From NCBI RefSeq assembly GCF_945859685.1, contig NC_079149.1:125576065-125640064 (forward strand): DNA of 64,000 nt, in the 5' to 3' direction. Positions 33,045 through 43,690 of the stretch are shown in pieces. A program made the translations under genes and the position numbers. Every line of letters starts with the position of its first letter. Within the stretch, counting starts at the first letter, position 1. The notes under the pieces are model-generated. The model had not been told where the DNA came from and ran no database searches. It worked only from the letters and a program-made list of their open reading frames with translations. Source of the stretch: Eupeodes corollae (taxonomy: Eukaryota; Arthropoda; Insecta; Diptera; Syrphidae).

Positions 33045-33540
33045 GATGCATAAGCACAAGGCTAGGCGGCGCGGCGGCATGGTGGAGCGGTGGATGAGGC
33101 CGGCAGCACCTCGATGCTCGATCTCATCCTCGATGAAAACAGAATAGAACGTAAATTACTAAAATAAATCGCGCGTCTTTCTCTCAGCGGCCTGGGCCAG
33201 ATAAAAACGTCTCTCGAATCTTCTGTGGCCGAATTTACGACAAATAGACGAAAGATGGCGCGATTAATTTGTTAAAGTGGGATAAAAGGGATGAAGAATA
33301 CGGTGGGAGGAGAAGCTAGGCGCTTTCTCCTATTTTTGTCGTCTCCCAGAAAACCAAACGCAAAGACGGACGTACTATGTCAGGATAGATAGAGCTCAGA
33401 AATAGTTGTAGCCTTTTTGTGCTTCTTTTGTGGCACTGGCGATCCATGTTTTGACTTCATGATCAGAACGGCCGCAACCGACAGAACCGGCTGCTGCTGT
33501 GGCCGTAGATCCTCATTTGTGAGTCAAACCATGAGATTAA
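33045..33540. promoter_or_regulatory. GC-rich complex block, candidate regulatory element
   Basis: It is much richer in G and C than its surroundings and non-repetitive, with no long reading frame on either strand. It includes GGCGGCGCGGCGGCATGG, CAGCGGCCTGGGCCAGATAA, GAATTTACGACAAATAGACG and GGCGCGATTAATTTG. Such islands in AT-rich fly DNA are often conserved enhancers or promoters; this is an inference from composition only. Confidence 0.3.
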
Positions 33541-34328
33541 TTTGCGTTTGTTTGTATCTTTTTATACCTACAACAGCAAGTACACGATAAAATTAGAGAA
33601 AGTCTGAACATCAACCAAAAGGTTACATCATCTAATCACCAAAACCGCCTGACAGAAGCGACGCACGCGACGAGCAACGACAAAAATGAAAAACCAACGT
33701 TTGCGGCGACGAAATTTAATTAGATTTCGAGAAGATGTTTTTTGAAATTTGCATCATGCTCTTTGCCGTTTTTGAGATGTTTGGTTGGATGCACAAAAAT
33801 CTTATTTTAGAATTTTACTCTCAATTGACGCAGACTAAATATAATGAAAATAAGAGAAATACAAAAATGTAATGAAATTCAAGATGTACACTTTAGATAC
33901 AAAAAGCACTTCGGCAATGTCAAAGAAAGAATAATAAATTTTATTTTAGTAACAAAAAACATACATACAAAAAAATGAGGAAATTTTCCATTGTAAAAAT
34001 AAAATAAGTAAATTAAATGTAAATTTTACGTCGTTATTTTGAAGAAAGTCACAAAATGTTGATGAGGTCGTTTGTAATTAAAAGAATAAAATGATGGAAA
34101 AATCCTTGAGGAACTTGATGAAAAATTGACAACGATAAAAATTTCGAATTATATTTTCATGGGAAATTCGAAAATATCATGCTTCAAGACGGTGACGGTT
34201 AACAACACCTTGTTCAAAATATTTATTATTAACTTCATGCAAAAATGTTTGATATTTTTTATTGAATATTAGAACTCCTAAAAAAAGAATTTAAATCGGT
34301 TCATAAATATCTTCGAAAAAACCTTTGG
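33541..34328. other. AT-rich DNA, no recognised feature
   Basis: Nothing recognised between the GC-rich block and the SINE. Confidence 0.4.
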
Positions 34329-34505
34329 CTGTCATTACGGTCTTGGGTTCAATCCCTGCCTATGCCATCTAAAGTCTTTTCACGGGTACTGCCTCTTGCG
34401 AGAAATTGACAAATTCCCCTCCATTCCTGACAACATTATTCGCACACAGGAATGGTTGAGAGCCCTAAATCTAAATGGGCTGTTGCGCCACCCAATTTAT
34501 TTATT
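34329..34505 (+). repeat. tRNA-derived SINE, copy 4 (truncated, internally deleted)
   Basis: It starts at CTGTCATTACGGTCTTGGGT, with B-box GGTTCAATCCC; the A-box half is missing. The body follows (CTTTTCACGGGTACTGCC) but lacks roughly 80 bp after GACAAATTCC. It ends GGGCTGTTGCGCCACCCAAT. Identity to copy 1 by eye is high. Confidence 0.8.
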
Positions 34506-34683
34506 TGTCATTACGTTTTTTTTTTTATCATTTTAGTATTAATCAAAATAACAAAAAGTTACTTAGAACTAAAAAATATGACCCAAACTGTGCCTAATTT
34601 TTTTTCATTTTGACGTTTCATCATTTAAGAACTATTCACACGAAAGCGACCAACGACCAACGACCAACGAGTGAATGAATTAA

Positions 34684-35099
34684 GGGCCTTGCACACGAGA
34701 GCGAACAACGAATGGACGAACAAACGTGATTGAACATATTTTAAAAGGTCAATTTCAAACAAAAACACATTTTAACTATAAGAAACCAATTATTGACGCT
34801 ATTGTTAGGACAATAAAATTTTCATTTTATTCTTGAAAACAGGAAAATTTTGTCAAAACTCTATTCGCGTTCCACATACCATCCACACTGCAACGAATAT
34901 ATTGTTCGCGAGCAACATAACCTCAACATTATTCCACTCTTGTTTTGTTTTTCCGTGAAAGATCATGGTTGAAAATAATATGGAAAAAAGGGTAATTCAA
35001 TTCGCTGCTGTCATCGAATGGAAATAAAGCTCATGTAAAAAAAAGTCAAAATATGAGAACATCTACAGTTCGCAGTTTGTAGCTCATGTGCAAGGTGCT
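34684..35099. mobile_element. TTAA-flanked MITE (unit 1)
   Basis: The left end GGGCCTTGCACACGAGAGCG follows TTAA (34680-34683). The right end, inverted, is GCACCTTGCACATGAGCTAC, with TTAA at 35100-35103. The interior has ATTCGCGTTCCACATACCAT and CCACACTGCAACGAATA, also present in the two related units. Confidence 0.7.
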
Positions 35100-35109
35100 T
35101 TAATCTTAA

Positions 35110-35558
35110 GTAAAGTAGTATTCACATGAGCGCGACTAACGAACGACGAATGAATTACAAAATGTGAGTTTATATACGTTTGAAGACATATTTCCACACA
35201 AATTCTTAACAAAACGATGGCAATATTGTTTCTATTTGATTTACGATACATTCTTTTACTTTTAAACATAATATATTAATAAATTTAAGAAAACAAATTT
35301 ATTCGTCGCGAAAAAAATTATAGTTGATACGAACTGTCAAACTTTATTCGCGTTCCACATCATCCACACCCGCAACGAATAAAATAATCGCGCGTACTTA
35401 ACCTAAAAAATCGTTCTTGTTTTGGTTTTGGTGGTGAATGGTGTTCGGCTGTGGCTTTATTCGCGACGAATTAAAAAAACTCTCATGTGAAAGAAACGTC
35501 AAAATCGACGAATATTCGTTCATTCGTTGGTCGTTGGTCGTGCTCATGTGAATAGTGC
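35110..35558. mobile_element. TTAA-flanked MITE (unit 2)
   Basis: After TTAA (35106-35109) the left end contains TATTCACATGAGCGCGACTA. The right end, inverted, is GCACTATTCACATGAGCACG, with TTAA at 35559-35562. The interior TTATTCGCGTTCCACATCAT matches unit 1. The three units share an architecture but differ enough to be separate insertions. Confidence 0.7.
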
Positions 35559-35796
35559 TTAAGTCAATCGTCGTGATTTGCAATCTGATTCCAATGAACT
35601 GTCAAACTCAATTCCACATTCCTTTCCACATACCATCCACACTTCAAAAAATAAAATGTTCGCTATGTTCTAAATTAAAAATTTTATTCAAGTCTTTGTT
35701 GAGAATCTGTAATGCAAAAAAAAACAAGCCATTTGAAAGAAATGTCAAGTTGGATATGGTCGTTGTGCTGGTCGTTTAAGTGTGAATAATCCTTAA

Positions 35797-36149
35797 ATAC
35801 CGCTCACACTTATTAAAAAAATTATCAGCTGTACTTTTTTTTAAACATCAATTTGAAGCGAAAGCGAAAATGATGTGACGTAAGCAGTGAATACTTTTTT
35901 ATTTACATTTCTTTATTTATTGATTTGTTTTTGATCAAGAACCATACAAACGTCTTTTATAGTTAACGTGATGAAACGTCAAAATAATTAATCTTAAAAA
36001 AATCTATATAACCATTTTGATGAATGCAGTTTGTAACTTTTTAAATTTAACACGTTTACATTTCTTCTTCAATCTGTCAAAACTTTGATCTGATAGTCTT
36101 TATAATTTTCCAATAGACAATAAAGTAATTTTTTTTGGAACGAATCAAT
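35797..36149. other. AT-rich spacer
   Basis: No gene or repeat recognised. Confidence 0.4.
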
Positions 36150-36630
36150 TTTTAATATGTATTTTGAGTAGACCTCTTTTTAGTCCAAGTTCAGTTGCCG
36201 TTTCAGCTTCAGCTCAATCACCCGTCCCACTCTACAATACACCTCTCATTGATTTATCTCCTCAAGCTTCTTATGTTGCAAAAACTTATGGTTCTGAACA
36301 TATTGCCTCCCTTAATGGATATTTCATCTCTTCGTCTTCAATCAATTAAGAACAAGCTCCAGATTGATTCCTGATTCAACACATATGAAAACAACAAAAT
36401 CGTCAAAGTTTCCCGTTCATCACTGGTAGCACCCTCTGTTGATACCTTAATACCTGGATTGGTTCTTCCAATTACCTATTCTTGATTTATTATATTCCAC
36501 AACCAGCACCAATTGTCCTTCAAACTCACGCCACTTATGTAGCTAAAAATCTAGGAGTTGAACATATTGCTCCATTAACAGGTAATAGTACTTCATTGGA
36601 CTTGGAACCAGCACCAGGATCTCAATGAAA
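36150..36630 (+). pseudogene. Decayed gene for a small repeat-containing protein
   Basis: Two similar protein segments are encoded about 300 bp apart on the plus strand: ASYVAKTYGSEHIASLNG (36265-36320) and ATYVAKNLGVEHIAPLTG (36528-36581). Both are preceded by Pro/Ala/Ser-rich text (SPVPLYNTP; PQPAPIVLQ). There are stops after the first (ISSSSIN then stop) and a frame change before the second, which ends EPAPGSQ then stop. Codon usage is less AT-biased than around it. The style resembles low-complexity secreted or cuticle/chorion-type proteins, but no family is recognised. No intact start was found. Confidence 0.4.
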
Positions 36631-36869
36631 CAAATTGAATTTGGAAAATGGACGGATTTTAAAAATAGCGTTAACTTTAGCGTTAACTTTAATTCAAATT
36701 CTTATAAAAAAACAACCTTTGTTTTATGTTTCAACAACTTTTTTTTAATTTTAAGTGATTGCAAAATCTGAATTTAAGTAAGTTAGGTGTTAACATATCC
36801 TAAGAGAAACAATTTGACAGCTGACATTTAAAATGGAAACCGCGTTGTTAGAGTTTTACATTTGCTGCG

Positions 36870-37260
36870 TATACTGTATCTTGGATACGTGGATTTTTGA
36901 ATACCTTGTTGAACGAGTTGGAAAGCTGTATTGCCATAGCTGTCAAAAAATAAAAACAACTTTCAACTGGAGGTAAGACTTAGTAAATTGGTCATCTGCA
37001 AAACGAGAACAAAATAAGTCAATTTTGAAGTAAAAAAATAGATCATAATCACCCTCTAAAATTCGGAGGCAAATAGCTTCTGCATCTTCTTTATGTACAA
37101 AACATCCTCAAATACAAGTTTAACTAACATTTTGTTTTTTTTTTTGTTTACCAACAAATAAAAAAAGCTGAAATCAATTTTTAAATTTCTTGAAATTCAA
37201 CCATGTGTTGGATCAGCTCTTCTGTCAGAAATTCATGGATACCAAAATATTGGAATTAGC
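36870..37260. mobile_element. Second copy of the TGGCTGCGTTCAA MITE, ends lost
   Basis: GAATACCTTGTTGAACGAGT, CATAGCTGTCAAAAAATAAA and GTGTTGGATCAGCTCTTCTG appear in the same order and spacing pattern as inside 30343-30934. The outer inverted repeats are not recognisable. Confidence 0.6.
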
Positions 37261-38199
37261 TAAGAATAAGAGAAGCATTTTTAAAAGTCAGATGCTTTAA
37301 ATGTCATTATCAAAGCAGTACATAAGGTATGCCAGTGAAAGTCCAGAGAATAACAAATATTTTTAATTATGACTGGAAAACTTTCATAATTCTACATAAA
37401 TAATTTGTTTAATTTTATAAAATGTATATAAATTTCTAAGCATTTTACTAATTCTCAGAACTGTTCCCAAATCGTGTGGATATACAATTTTGTGTGATTA
37501 AATTGTCAAAAAATTAACTGCTGCCATTTTCAAGAACTTTAGAATATTTCTTTTTGGTAAGCATAAAATTGATTCAACTTACAACAATTTGCAAACATTT
37601 TTGATCAAAATATGCCAAACGAGCCATTTGGCTTCTGTCAGCTAAATGTCAGTTATTGTCAAGACACAGACTGATCAGACAATATTGTGATTTAACATTC
37701 GTCTGTACATATGTATGTATGTGTGTACATACGTAGCTTTATTTTAATTGACAAATTGTTTATTTTTGTTTGTATTGGTTTGGGGCGACATTTATTTATT
37801 AAAAGCATTTCTTTTGCGTAGAAGTCAATTGTCAAGTGTCACTTGTGTGACCGATATGACAGGTAAAACAAATGCTCGAAAATGTGTTTGAATATTTTTT
37901 TTTCCAAGTGCGACGACTCTTGTGTTGACCTAATTTGCATTTGGAAAAATGTGGATACAAACCATCATAAATGGCACCATGAAAGTTTACATTTTGTAAA
38001 ATTTTTAACTGAAAATAAACATTTTTTTCTTTGTTGTCCATTTTCAAAAAAATATACTTTTGCCTAACATCTAATGTCAAAAAATGTACATTATTATCAT
38101 AGGCCACTGCCAATAAGCATGCATTTAGTTCTCAGCCAAATTAAATAACTATAGCTTCTGGCCAATAAATTTCTTCCTAGTGTCAATGTCCCAAGATGA
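37261..38199. other. AT-rich DNA, no recognised feature
   Basis: A small GTATGTATGTGTGTACATAC run lies near 37710. The overlapping ORFs at 37832-38113 (both strands) look like chance frames. Confidence 0.4.
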
Positions 38200-39260
38200 C
38201 CTTCAATTTGATTGAAATTGAGATCCCCCTCAAAAAAGCGGTACGATTATGATGCTGATGACTAAAATAAAAACAAAATCGAAATAAATTAAATATAAAA
38301 TAAAACACAAATAAATTGTGCCAGTTAACCACCTGTTCCGTAAAAAGCCTCTTTTATTTTGTTTCTGGGCAAAATATCAACTGGCAACCATTTCCGTAAT
38401 CAGCTGTTCACATCACAACTCAACTCGACCATTGAGTGCGTTCATTCACAATAATCCATCGATAGATTCTGAGATTCTGACTATGACGAAGCAATGGCGG
38501 TGGCGATGCTAAATCTTTTAAGGATAATGCCAAGAAATTTAACGAATGCAGCCAGAAAGGCACACGCCTCATAAAACCAAATACAAAAGTAAAGTGTGTT
38601 GGATATATGGTTCTACCTAGACCCCAGAAAATGCCGTACCCAGACAGCCAAGAAGCTTACGCATTATAAGATACGACGACGTCGTGAGAATCCCACGTAG
38701 GTAGGTATATATTTGTCATCACCACTTCGTCACTCACTCATTGGATAGACCGACCGACCCACCACCAACCGGCCTGAATTAAATTCAGGAAAGTGGCCAA
38801 AAATTAGATAAGTGTTGTTGGTGTAAATGATGTTGCTTGTGATATAGCTTCCAGTGACTTGTGCCAAAATTCTCTGAATTTTATTTGGCTGTTCATTGTC
38901 TTTTTGTTGGCTGAGTTCTTGGCAAAAGTCTTCCATTCGGATTTGTCTCTGTGAGTAAAGAATAACGAATAAACGAAGTGTCCAAAATTTCGGCGTTTTA
39001 TGATGGCTTAGTATCTAATATACAAATTTCACCCAAAAGTTGATTCTTTTAAAGAGTAGAAAATCATAAACGGGGGACGCCAAGAGATCCCCCAAGATTC
39101 AGGAAGTCAGACAAATTGGCGCCTTCTCATCGTTTTTTTTTTTGTTGTATATTTACTTGGCCCAATCCACTAAGTTGGCTCTTGTCTACGTTGCATTGCG
39201 TCAAAATGCGCCGCGGAGATGTTGTTTTGTTGTTGTAAAAGTTCTTGGCTCTGGTCGAGA
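38200..39260. promoter_or_regulatory. GC-richer, non-repetitive region, candidate regulatory DNA
   Basis: The region has E-box-like sites (CACCTG near 38331, CAGCTG near 38402), a TTAGATAAGTG GATA-type site near 38806, and a CCGACCGACCCACCACCAACC run near 38747. It contains a candidate minus-strand exon at 38730-38948. Composition and site content suggest a regulatory or transcribed region; no function is proven by the sequence. Confidence 0.25.
38730..38948 (-). CDS. Candidate exon of an unidentified gene
   Basis: On the minus strand ATTCTTTACTCACAG precedes an open segment that reads RQIRMEDFCQELSQQKD, then NEQPNKIQRILAQVTGSYIT, to a stop at 38730. A possible donor is GTG|GTGGGT near 38757. 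It has a good acceptor and a protein-like mix of residues, but no homology is recognised and the segment could equally be regulatory DNA. Confidence 0.25.
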   Translation of the reverse strand, partial: RQIRMEDFCQELSQQKDNEQPNKIQRILAQVTGSYITSNIIYTNNTYLIFGHFPEFNSGRLVVGRSVYPMSE

Positions 39261-39599
39261 GGACTACTTTAATGCCGCCAAACAATACTGACATGTGTAT
39301 CTCGTGTTCCTATTTCATTTTATAGTGTTTTTGTTGTTTTTTTCTTTAATAAAACTAAATAAATATATTTCACTTTGTGACATCCTTTTTAGGGATAAAA
39401 TTTATGTCCTCATATGCGAACGAGTGCAGATTGCTGTTTCCGTTCACAATGACACACAACGCAGAACCATGGGGGGCGTATACTTAAAGGAAAATGAATC
39501 AAATGATGGTTGTTGCATGATGACAGAAAGAAGGACTTTGCTAAAGTTGTTTTGGGAATCAAATAGTATTAAAATTGTTATTAAAAAATATTTACTCAA

Positions 39600-42500
39600 A
39601 AAAGAAAAACTCAATTGAAAAAAAAGTAAGCATACGCCACAGTGAATTTATGTAGACCTTAGGTTCAAAAAATGTATGCCTAGAAAAATGATTGCAATGA
39701 AAAAATACGTATACGCCACAGTGTACCAATTTTATGTCATTATCAATAAAAAGTGAAATTTTCTAAAATATTAAAATAATTGCATCAAAAAAGGGACAAA
39801 TTCGACAAAGAACATCAATTTTTGATTTGTTTAAAAAAAAAATCAAAACTATCAAATTTTTGTATAAAATAAAAGATGATCAACAAAATGATTGCGTTGA
39901 AAAAAGTAAGTTTACACCAAAGTGCATCGATTTTGCCTTTCCTTTAAACCAAAATTTCCTAAGTTGTTAACTTTTGTTCGGTTTTGTTAAAAAAAAATAT
40001 ATTTTAAAATCCTTAAAACATACTAAAAAATAATTCTTGTGAAATTATTTTATATGTTTTATTTATCCAAAAAAAAAGTATAAGCCACATCATTGTATTA
40101 ATTTTAAATATCCTTCTAAATACTTGCTAAAGTGTTGAGAAAAACACTACATACTAGAACAAGATAAAAAGTACATAATCGCAAATGGTTCATAAAATTT
40201 GGATTTATTTTCAACAATACGCAAAATTGTCAATTTTTATTGAAATTGCAAATAAAACAAAATATTTTTAGGTGCTACGTTTTCAAATTCTTTGATTTTA
40301 AATTTCTTTTCGAAAAAAGCGAACAGTTGATGAAACAATTTCGACTTTTGTTTTAAAATACAAATATTATAAGGTTTTTAAATTGTTTCAGATTTCTTAT
40401 CTTATAAGAAAAATATTCCCAAAAAAGTAAACACTTAGGGGTAAAACTATAGTATTGACTTTCTTTTCAAAATAAATTCATGTTTTTATTTTTTGCCAAG
40501 ATTGTCCAGTGAAAAAAGAAAATATATCTAACAGGGCACCAATTTCAACTTTTGATTGGAACCAAATGTCGAAAGTTCTTAAATTATTTCAAATTTTGTA
40601 TTTGTATTTAGCGTATACGCCACAGTAACACATTTTAAACCTCCTTTGAAAAATTTTCTAATTTGTCACTCTTTTTATAAATTGTGTAAAATATATTAAA
40701 AAAAATAATTAAAATGTATGTTCGTATGTACCTATACAAATATTTTGAAAAAAATGTTCAAAATTAATTATTATTAAATTTGGGTTTATTTAGAAAATGA
40801 CAAAATTGTCAAATAGTGTCAAAACTATTAATAAAACAAAATATGCTCTAATAAATAATCGTATTAACAAAAGTACGTGTACGCCACTGTGCATTTCAAC
40901 GGTTTCAAAATTGATCCCAAAAAATTACGTATTACAGTGTATCAATTTTAATAAAATGTTCGCCAAACAGAATCAATTTTGACTTTTGGAACAAAAATGT
41001 TAAAGTTGTCCAATAGTTTCAGATTGTATTTATTGATTTATTCGTCTTAAAAGTTATACACTCTATTTAGACTAATAATTATATATAACATTCAAATCAC
41101 AACAAATTTACTAATTTATGTTGCAAAACATTTATATTAATATTAAAATCAATTTCTAATTCATATTCATTAAAATCCATTCAAGCTCTTGTGATAGAAT
41201 AGTACTAAGCATAGCTAGTACTGTGGTAACGAACATTTACAAAATCACAATCACGAGGGCGTAAGTTGCTAGAAGACGCATAAATAAAAAAATGTAGATA
41301 ACAAAACTGGAAAGTCAATATTAAAATTCAAGACATCAAAAGCAAAAAGTATTGAATTTAATTTCTTCTTCGTTTAAGATCAATTAAAGTACACCTTATC
41401 GCATAAGATGGAACATTTGAATAACCATATATTTTCATAAGGCAAACTTTGTGAACCTTTTTTGAACTTTTTCTATACGACAAATGCTAGATGCGGTAAA
41501 GTGACTCCATATAACAGTACAATATTCTAAATGTGGTCGGACGAGACTAGAATAAAGAGCTTCTAATGAATAGGGGTCTTCGAAATCTTTTGAATTTTGA
41601 AAAACAAACCCTAGCATAGAGTTTTCTTTTAAGATCGCATGGTCTATGTGATTTGAGAAATTTATTTTAGATTTGAAGATTACGCCTAGATCCTTATGGC
41701 TATCAAGTCTTTGTAAAATTTCGTTTTCAACTTTATAATTATAAAATAAATTATTTAAATCAATTTGAAGTTTTTTTGCATCGTTAAGTGAATTTATGGA
41801 ACTGAATATTTTCAAATTGTCAGTAAAAAGAAGACATTTAGAAAAAAAAGATGTAATGGTAAGTCATTAATAAAAATGATAAACAGAAGTGGTCCAAGGT
41901 GACTACCTTGAGGAACACCCGGAAAATTTATAATTTCCTTAGATAACACATTATCAATTTTGACAACCTATTTTCTACCTACTAAATAGCTCTTTATCCA
42001 CATTAGGAGGTGAGAGTAGAATCCATATAAATATATTTATTTGAATTTTTTAATGAAGTTTTTTTAGGAACGTAAGAAGAAACTACTGAATCTTAAATGT
42101 CCCGTACAGAGTAAAAGCTTGTTTAATATCCTTACTACCAATCTATTGTGCTTAAAAAGTTTTTATGGAATCATAATCAGTTTTTTAGATTTGTAGATTC
42201 ATTAAAAATGGAAAAATTAAAAACGTTTTCAACTGCATTGTGATGAATGCTATTTTCTAACATTTTATAATATGGTTCATTACATTGAGTTTCAAGGCAG
42301 TTATCAATAAAAACTAAATCCAAAATACGACCAATAGAATTAGAAATATTGTTGATTTGATACATATTTAAGGCTGATAAACTATCAATAACAAAATGAT
42401 CATAATCATTAAACATTATAAGAAAACATTTGCTTTTCATCGTCTGAGAGTTTCCAATTAATATTAGGCAAGTTAAAATCACCAACAATTACAAAATAAT

Positions 42501-43690
42501 AATTTTCATCTTTATCATTAGCAATATCTACAATATTTTTAATATGAGACTCACCAAATGAATACATTTAAAATATTGAGTAAATAGATGTTCACAAATA
42601 CAAATCTAATCAATTTCGAAAGAATTATAAGGTAGTCTAATTTCTCTACTTGTAAAATTTGATTGAACAGTCAACAAAACTCCTCCTCCAGTTTGACCAT
42701 CTTTGCGAAAGACGTTGCATTCGGAAGGGATTTTATAAAGAAAATATGCTAGAAAATCATTTCTCCAGTGAAAATAATAATACATAAAATAAAATTTGTT
42801 TTTAAAAATTCAAAATTGTTAATAAAACAAAATAAAAAAAATAGTTGCATTATACGACACTGCGCAATATAAAATTGTGTTTCTTTTGTAAAAAGGCATC
42901 GTTTTCAATTTATGTAAGTAATCAACACAAACAATGTACTAAAAACAATTAATTCGAAGAAAAATTTACGTTTTTAATTTTTCTTTGAGGAATACACCAT
43001 CGAATTTGAATTTGTTTTGAAAAAATTTTAAAATTCATAGTGTCAAAGTTGAACAACATAATTAAATTTAAGATAATTACTATTTTGACTTTATTATAAA
43101 ACAATGCGAAATGTTTTGAGATTTAAAATATACTGAGAAAATAAAAAACTTTTTTGGTTTCATTTTGAAAATAATGCCAGACTATTGTGAAAAAATTGTT
43201 ACAAAATATGTTTACTTTAAATTGTGCAAATTTAAAATATAATTAAAAAATTAAATTTAAAGCCATAAGATTCTTAAGTTTTATTTTGGTCAAAAATAAA
43301 ATAGTCATTTTTGACATGCTTTTGTAAAATTATTTCAAAATTGTTGAAAAACACCACAATCCGCATATTCCATCCAAAAAGCACATACAAACAAAATATA
43401 CTTTTTGAATCAATATTGAAAGGTTATCAATTTTTTAAATTTCCTTATACAAAAAATATTCGATATTTCAGTGACTTATTTTTGGGTTTATTTTTTTTTA
43501 ATATGTAAAGTTGTAAAATTCTTTTAAAATAGTTAAAAAGCAACACAAATATTAGCACAAGACATTGCACCCAAAAAAGTAAGTATACGCCACAGTGCTT
43601 CAATTTTAAAAATTGTCAAATTGTTTCAATTGGTTGATAAACTACCAAGTATTAATGTATACACCTCAATGAATCAATGTTTTTGGATAT
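39600..43690. repeat. Degenerate satellite-like field (GTAAGTATACGCCACAGTG motif)
   Basis: A motif close to AAAAAGTAAGTATACGCCAC followed by AGTG recurs at about 39632, 39711, 39912 (TTTACACCAAAGTG), 40081, 40428, 40615, 40879, 42851, 43585 and 43660. It is commonly followed by CAATTTT and by TGTCAAA...AATAAAACAAAATA. Spacings are mostly 170-200 bp or multiples, with shorter ones, as expected of a very old tandem array. A LINE occupies 41400-42770 inside it. One inverted occurrence lies at about 46650. The unit length and full extent need a dot plot. Confidence 0.55.
41400..42770 (-). mobile_element. CR1/Jockey-like LINE with deleted RT core
   Basis: On the minus strand: endonuclease text CNVFRKDGQTGGGVLLTVQS (about 42720-42660), FVIVGDFNLPNIN (about 42500-42460), GRILDLVFIDNCLE and HHNAVENVF (42340-42220). 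The text then jumps to PGVPQGSHLGPLLFIIFIND (about 41925-41868), missing the RT fingers and much of the palm. The carboxy end (41435-41815) has SHKDLGVIF and LVRPHLEYCTVIWSHFTAS, then IEKVQKRFTKFAL. It is the same general type as the LINE at 1-1640. It sits inside the degenerate satellite field. Confidence 0.8.

Larger units (their letters stand above)
34628..35792. mobile_element. TTAA-flanked MITE (unit 3), split by two later insertions
   Basis: The left end GAACTATTCACACGAAAGCG follows TTAA (34624-34627). The right end, read inverted, is GGATTATTCACACTTAAACG and precedes TTAA (35793-35796). Units 1 and 2 lie between 34684 and 35558, so the element's own text is 34628-34683 plus 35563-35792. 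A shared internal motif, TTCCACATACCATCCACACT, occurs at about 35623. Non-autonomous; TTAA targets point to a piggyBac- or Kolobok-like transposase (inference). Confidence 0.65.
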
